Below, in pieces: positions 60,154 through 64,000 of a stretch of DNA of 64,000 nt. The notes beneath the pieces are model-generated. The model searched no databases, was not told the origin of the DNA, and was given only the letters and a program-made list of their open reading frames with translations. Position 1 is the first letter of the stretch, and each line of letters starts with the position of its first letter. Where the stretch lies: the NCBI RefSeq assembly GCF_026339875.1, contig NZ_JAPEPZ010000001.1:3658001-3722000 (forward strand). The letters are read 5' to 3'. Source of the DNA: Streptomyces sp. NBC_01571 (lineage in GTDB: Bacteria; Actinomycetota; Actinomycetes; Streptomycetales; Streptomycetaceae). The position numbers were made by a program, and so were the translations under genes.

Positions 60154-61608
60154 ATGGGGATAGTCGCCGGGTTGGACAGTTCACCCGATTTCACTCGCAT
60201 CGTCGTCTGCGACACGGACACGGGCGCCGTGCTCAGGCAGGGGTATGCGCCGCACCCGGTGGAGAGCACCGAGAGCGGCGGCCGCCCTTCCGACGTCGAT
60301 CCGCAGGCCTGGCTGCTGTCCCTGGGCGAGGCCGCCGGCGGCGGCCTGCTCGAAGGCGTGCAGGCCATCGGCGTGTCGGCGCAGCAGAACGGGCTCGTCC
60401 CACTGGACGCGCAGGGCAACACGGTGCGCCCCGCCCTGGTCGGCGGTGACAAGCGGGCCCAGGTCGCCGCCGCCGACCTGGTGGACGCGCTCGGCGGGCG
60501 CGAGGCGTGGGCCCAGGCCGTGGGCTGCGTCCCCCAGGCCGCGCAGCCGGTGACCAAGCTGCGCTGGCTGAACAGGAACGAACCCGACGCGGCCCAGCGC
60601 ACCGCCGTGCTGCTCCAGGCGCACGACTGGCTGGTGTGGCAGTTGCTCGGCCGTCCGCTGCGCCGGACCACCGACCGCGGCGGGGCCTCCGGCACCGGCT
60701 ACTGGTCGGCGGCGACCGGCGCCTACCGGCCGGATCTCGTCGACCTCGCGCTGGGCCACCAGGCCACGCTGCCGGAGGTGCTCGGCCCGTCCGAGGCCGC
60801 GGGCACCACCCCCGAAGGGCTGCTGATCTCGGCGGGCACCGGCGAGACGATGGCGGCGGCCTTCGGACTCGGCATCGGGCTCGGGGACGCGGTCGTCTCC
60901 CTCGGCGCCTCCGGGTCCGTGATGGCCGTACACACCGAGGCGCTGGCCGATCCCTCCGGCATGATCACCTCGCTGGCGGACGCGACCGGGCTCCACCTGC
61001 CGGTGGTGACGACGCTGAACGCCGTTCGGACCCTGCGCGGCGCCGCCGAACTGCTCGGCCTGCCCGACCTGGAGAGCCTGTCCGAGCTGGCGATGAAGTC
61101 CACGCCGGGCTCGCACGGACTGGTCCTGCTCCCCTATCTGGAGGGCGAGCGGACCCCGAACCTCCCCCACACGGCGGGCACTCTCGCCGGGCTGCGGCGC
61201 GAGTCGATGCGGCCCGAGCACCTGGCGCGGGCCGCGTTCGAGGGCATGCTGTGCGGGCTCGCGGACGCGCTCGACGTCCTGCGCGGGCGGGGCGTGGACG
61301 TCCGGCGGGTCTTCCTGCTCGGGGCCGCCGCGGAGCTGCCGGCCGTGCAGGCCGCGGCGCCCGCGCTGTTCGGCGCGCAGGTCGTCGTGCCGCAGCCCGC
61401 GGACTACGCGGCGCTCGGCGCGGCCCGCCAGGCGGCGTGGGCGCTCGGCGTGTCGCAGGGCACCCTCGACCCCCGGCTGCCACCCGTCTGGCAGGGTGCG
61501 GTCGCCCAGATCCTGGAGCCGGGTGAGGAACTGGCGGTGGGCCAGGCCGTACGGCAGCAGTACGTCTCCGTACGGGAGCAGACGCATCCTGGGGCGTTTC
61601 GCGCATGA
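60154..61608 (+). CDS. FGGY family carbohydrate kinase (xylulokinase-like)
   Basis: A 484-aa sugar kinase. The N-terminal phosphate motif is VAGLDSSPDFTRIVVCD, the substrate region has IGVSAQQNGLVPLD, and the C-terminal domain carries VVSLGASGSVMAVHTE and the FGGY-type loop around residue 390 (VRRVFLLGAAAEL). It most resembles D-xylulokinase (XylB), although Thr of the usual STSTK is replaced by SPDF here, so the sugar is uncertain. It is monocistronic. It could phosphorylate pentose or ketose made from sugars imported elsewhere in the window. Confidence 0.85.
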   Translation: MGIVAGLDSSPDFTRIVVCDTDTGAVLRQGYAPHPVESTESGGRPSDVDPQAWLLSLGEAAGGGLLEGVQAIGVSAQQNGLVPLDAQGNTVRPALVGGDKRAQVAAADLVDALGGREAWAQAVGCVPQAAQPVTKLRWLNRNEPDAAQRTAVLLQAHDWLVWQLLGRPLRRTTDRGGASGTGYWSAATGAYRPDLVDLALGHQATLPEVLGPSEAAGTTPEGLLISAGTGETMAAAFGLGIGLGDAVVSLGASGSVMAVHTEALADPSGMITSLADATGLHLPVVTTLNAVRTLRGAAELLGLPDLESLSELAMKSTPGSHGLVLLPYLEGERTPNLPHTAGTLAGLRRESMRPEHLARAAFEGMLCGLADALDVLRGRGVDVRRVFLLGAAAELPAVQAAAPALFGAQVVVPQPADYAALGAARQAAWALGVSQGTLDPRLPPVWQGAVAQILEPGEELAVGQAVRQQYVSVREQTHPGAFRA

Positions 61609-61762
61609 CGGCGCACAGGGGGGCACACGGGGGAACCGGGACGCGCGGTGAAGTCCCGTGGGGGCCGCGGGCGTACGTCCGAAGGTCCGGTTCGGGTCGG
61701 CTCTTGGTCCGCTCTTGGATTAATCGATTGGGGTAACGCGGGTGGAGTGTCCGACGATAGGG

Positions 61763-61776
61763 GGTGGTGCACCACC
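61763..61776. promoter_or_regulatory. Perfect 14-bp palindrome before the ABC exporter
   Basis: GGTGGTGCACCACC lies 37 bp upstream of the GTG start and just after a GATAGG (-10-like). The TTAATCGATTGGGGT stretch at 61718 gives an AT-rich island before it. It could be an operator for the two-gene exporter operon; no regulator gene is next to it. Confidence 0.45.
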
Positions 61777-61812
61777 GACCGCACTGTCGTCGACGACTCC
61801 GAGAGAAGCCGC

Positions 61813-63546
61813 GTGCTCATACGACTGCTTCGGACCTACCTCAGTCCGTACAAGAAACCCATCGCCCTCCTGGTGTTCCTGCAGTTCCTGCAGACCTGCG
61901 CCACCCTCTACCTGCCGACCCTGAACGCGCACATCATCGACAACGGCGTGGTCAAGGGGGACACGGGATACATCCTGTCCTTCGGTGCCCTGATGATCGG
62001 GATCTCGCTGGTCCAGGTCTTCTGCAACATCGGAGCCGTCTACTACGGCGCCCGGACGGCGTCGGCCGTCGGCCGGGACATCCGCGCGGCCGTCTTCGAC
62101 CGGGTGCAGTCGTTCTCCGCGCGCGAGGTCGGTCATTTCGGCGCCCCGTCACTGATCACCCGCACCACGAACGACGTGCAGCAGGTGCAGATGCTCGCGC
62201 TGATGACGTTCACCCTGCTGGTGTCGGCGCCCATCATGTGCGTGGGCGGCATCGTGCTCGCCCTCGGCCTGGACGTGCCGCTGTCCGCGATCCTGGTCGC
62301 CGTCGTGCCCATCCTCGGCATCGGGGTGACGCTGATCGTGCGCAGGCTGCGTCCGCTGTTCCGGACGATGCAGGTGCGGCTGGACACCGTGAACCGGGTG
62401 CTGCGCGAGCAGATCACCGGCAACCGCGTCATCCGCGCCTTCGTCCGGGACGACTACGAGAAGGACCGCTTCCGGGGCGCGAACACCGAGCTGACCAAGA
62501 TGTCCCTGGCCACCGGCCGGATGCTCGCGCTGATGTTCCCGATGGTGATGACCGTCGTGAACCTCTCGTCGATCGCCGTGGTCTGGTTCGGTGCCCACCG
62601 CATCGCCAGTGGCGGCATGCAGATCGGCGACCTCACCGCGTTCCTCGCCTATCTGATGCAGATCGTGATGTCCGTGATGATGGCCACCTTCATGTTCATG
62701 ATGGTGCCGCGCGCGGAGGTCTGTGCCGAGCGCATCCAGGAGGTCCTGGACACCTCCTCCAGCGTCGTGCCGCCCACCGCGCCCGTCCTGGAGCTGCGTC
62801 GCCACGGCCATCTGGAGATCCGCGGCGGCGGGTTCCGCTACCCGGGTGCCGAGGAGCCGGTGCTGAAGTCCATCGATCTGGTGGCGCGGCCGGGCGAGGT
62901 GACGGCCGTGATCGGGTCGACGGGCAGCGGGAAGTCGACCCTCCTGGGTCTGGTCCCCCGTCTCTTCGACGCCACCGACGGCCAGGTGCTGGTGGACGGT
63001 GAGGACGTGGCGACCGTGGAGCCGCAGCTGCTGGCCAGGACGGTCGGACTCGTCCCCCAGAAGCCGTACCTGTTCGCGGGCACGGTGGCGAGCAACCTGC
63101 GCTACGGCAATCCGGACGCGACCGACGAGGAGCTGTGGCACGCCCTGGAGGTGGCACAGGCCAAGGGCTTCGTGGAACAGCTGGACAACGGCCTGGACTC
63201 GGTGATCGCGCAGGGCGGCACGAATGTGTCGGGTGGTCAGCGCCAGCGCCTCGCGATCGCGCGCACCCTCGTTCAGCGCCCGGAGATCTACCTCTTCGAC
63301 GACTCCTTCTCGGCCCTCGACTACGCGACGGACGCGGCGCTGCGGGCAGCGCTCGCCGAGGAGACCGCCGAGGCGACCGTGGTGATCGTCGCCCAGCGGG
63401 TGTCGACCATCCGTGAGGCCGACCGCATCGTGGTCCTCGACGAGGGCCGGGTCGTCGGCACCGGACGCCACCACGAACTGATGGCGGACAACGAGACCTA
63501 CCGGGAGATCGTGCTCTCCCAGCTGACGGAAGCGGAGGCCGCCTGA
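61813..63546 (+). CDS. Heterodimeric ABC exporter, subunit 1 (membrane plus ATPase)
   Basis: A 577-aa half transporter. The membrane domain (1-300) has six helices and the EFGxxxLITRTTNDV-type coupling loop. The ATPase domain has Walker A GSTGSGKST (about 370), signature VSGGQRQRL and Walker B IYLFDDSFSALD. The D after Walker B is Asp-Ser rather than Glu (DDSF), so this is likely the catalytically weak site of the heterodimer. GTG 61813 was chosen because homology starts at VLIRLLRTYL. The downstream subunit overlaps at TGATG. Substrates are probably lipids, peptides or drugs. Confidence 0.9.
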   Translation: MLIRLLRTYLSPYKKPIALLVFLQFLQTCATLYLPTLNAHIIDNGVVKGDTGYILSFGALMIGISLVQVFCNIGAVYYGARTASAVGRDIRAAVFDRVQSFSAREVGHFGAPSLITRTTNDVQQVQMLALMTFTLLVSAPIMCVGGIVLALGLDVPLSAILVAVVPILGIGVTLIVRRLRPLFRTMQVRLDTVNRVLREQITGNRVIRAFVRDDYEKDRFRGANTELTKMSLATGRMLALMFPMVMTVVNLSSIAVVWFGAHRIASGGMQIGDLTAFLAYLMQIVMSVMMATFMFMMVPRAEVCAERIQEVLDTSSSVVPPTAPVLELRRHGHLEIRGGGFRYPGAEEPVLKSIDLVARPGEVTAVIGSTGSGKSTLLGLVPRLFDATDGQVLVDGEDVATVEPQLLARTVGLVPQKPYLFAGTVASNLRYGNPDATDEELWHALEVAQAKGFVEQLDNGLDSVIAQGGTNVSGGQRQRLAIARTLVQRPEIYLFDDSFSALDYATDAALRAALAEETAEATVVIVAQRVSTIREADRIVVLDEGRVVGTGRHHELMADNETYREIVLSQLTEAEAA

Positions 63547-64000
63547 TGGCCGGGCCCATGGGACGCATGATGGCCGGGGGCGGCCCCGATCAGCGCTCGC
63601 TGGACTTCAAGGGATCCGGAAAACGGCTCCTGGCGCAGTTCAGGCCCGAACGCGTGACGCTCTACGTCATGCTGTGCGCGGTCGTGCTGAGCGTGGGGCT
63701 CTCGGTGGTCGGACCGAAGATCCTCGGCAAGGCCACCGACCTGGTCTTCGCGGGGATCATCGGGCGGCAGATGCCGGCCGGGGCCACCAAGGCCGAGGTC
63801 CTCGCGGGCATGCGCGAGCGGGGCGAGGGCGGCATGGCCGACATGCTCTCGGGGACGGACTTCACCCCGGGCAAGGGCATCGACTTCGGCGCCGTCGGCA
63901 ACGTACTGCTGGTCGCGCTCTGCACCTTCCTGGTGGCCGGACTGCTGATGGCGGTGGCGACGCGCCTGGTGAACCGGGCCGTCAACAAGACCGTCTTCCA
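63546..64000 (+). CDS. Heterodimeric ABC exporter, subunit 2 (N-terminal fragment, cut by window edge)
   Basis: The first 151 codons are present. The leader is MAGPMGRMMAGGG, with Met-Gly repeats and LDFKGSGKRLLAQFRPER, then the first membrane helix. A 70-residue insertion with MRERGEGGMADMLSG and FTPGKGIDF follows, before the second helix, as is usual in the TM287/288-like second subunits of actinobacteria. It shares one base with the stop of subunit 1. The ATPase domain is off the window. Confidence 0.88.
   Translation, partial: MAGPMGRMMAGGGPDQRSLDFKGSGKRLLAQFRPERVTLYVMLCAVVLSVGLSVVGPKILGKATDLVFAGIIGRQMPAGATKAEVLAGMRERGEGGMADMLSGTDFTPGKGIDFGAVGNVLLVALCTFLVAGLLMAVATRLVNRAVNKTVF

Noticed and set aside
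62149..63474. His-rich 441-aa minus-strand frame inside the ABC exporter gene
   Set aside because: It is a shadow frame produced by GTG/ATG-rich codons of the membrane domain; the plus strand has complete ABC motifs.

Overview
The window is about 72-75% GC, with strong third-position GC bias, very few TTA codons and Streptomyces hallmark families: a fasR-fabD-fabH-acpP-fabF block, MatB, Mbl, a WhiJ/DUF397/ATPase triad, DUF3145 and an SCO2400-type zinc-ribbon protein. It reads as the core region of a Streptomyces chromosome, broadly parallel to the SCO2386-SCO2451 stretch of S. coelicolor (comparison from memory, not computed). No phage, IS element, CRISPR array or secondary-metabolite cluster was seen.

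Layout. 1-2974: a MerR regulator with an aldo/keto reductase, a GNAT acetyltransferase, a serine hydrolase of the class C beta-lactamase fold, an intergenic repeat composite and a pirin. 3110-8068: FasR and the type II fatty-acid synthase genes, closed by a strong terminator. 8230-17107: DUF3145, a GDSL lipoprotein, two carbohydrate enzymes (mutarotase, GH3 glucosidase), TetR, DUF2568, RidA, a 3-hydroxyisobutyrate-dehydrogenase-like enzyme and LysR. 17219-24891: a secreted pyroglutamyl-peptidase-like protein lacking the catalytic Cys, an EI24 membrane protein, a truncated M14 peptidase relic, Ohr, and an MDR reductase divergent from MarR. 25155-33682: a sugar operon (enolase-superfamily dehydratase, Zn dehydrogenase, unknown TIM-barrel-like protein, ChvE/MmsA/MmsB transporter, Tat-exported mutarotase). 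33843-38771: an aminotransferase with a long Pro/Met tail, a Rox rifampicin monooxygenase behind a rifamycin-associated element, and a WhiJ-like triad. 39120-43822: secreted GH35 beta-galactosidase, SMP-30 lactonase and an IclR regulator. 44024-50845: a hypothetical gene, an ATP-grasp enzyme, an HExxH/MAB_1171c-type membrane pair, and malonyl-CoA synthetase with a carboxyltransferase. 50910-64000: subtilase, Mbl, a degenerate sensor kinase, SDR, three tRNAs, YtxH protein, FGGY kinase and a heterodimeric ABC exporter (second subunit cut by the window end).

How the parts work together. The IclR gene and the sugar operon promoter, 18 kb apart, share an identical 13-nt AT-rich site, GAAATTTCGAACA. 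With GH35, exported mutarotase, ChvE-MmsAB, dehydrogenase, SMP-30 lactonase and dehydratase present, the simplest model is one regulon that hydrolyses a galactoside or related glycan, imports the sugar and degrades it by a non-phosphorylative (De Ley-Doudoroff-like) route. A second recurring theme is promoter architecture: about ten genes carry a TANNNT-like -10 box ending 6-7 nt before the start codon, the layout expected for leaderless mRNAs.
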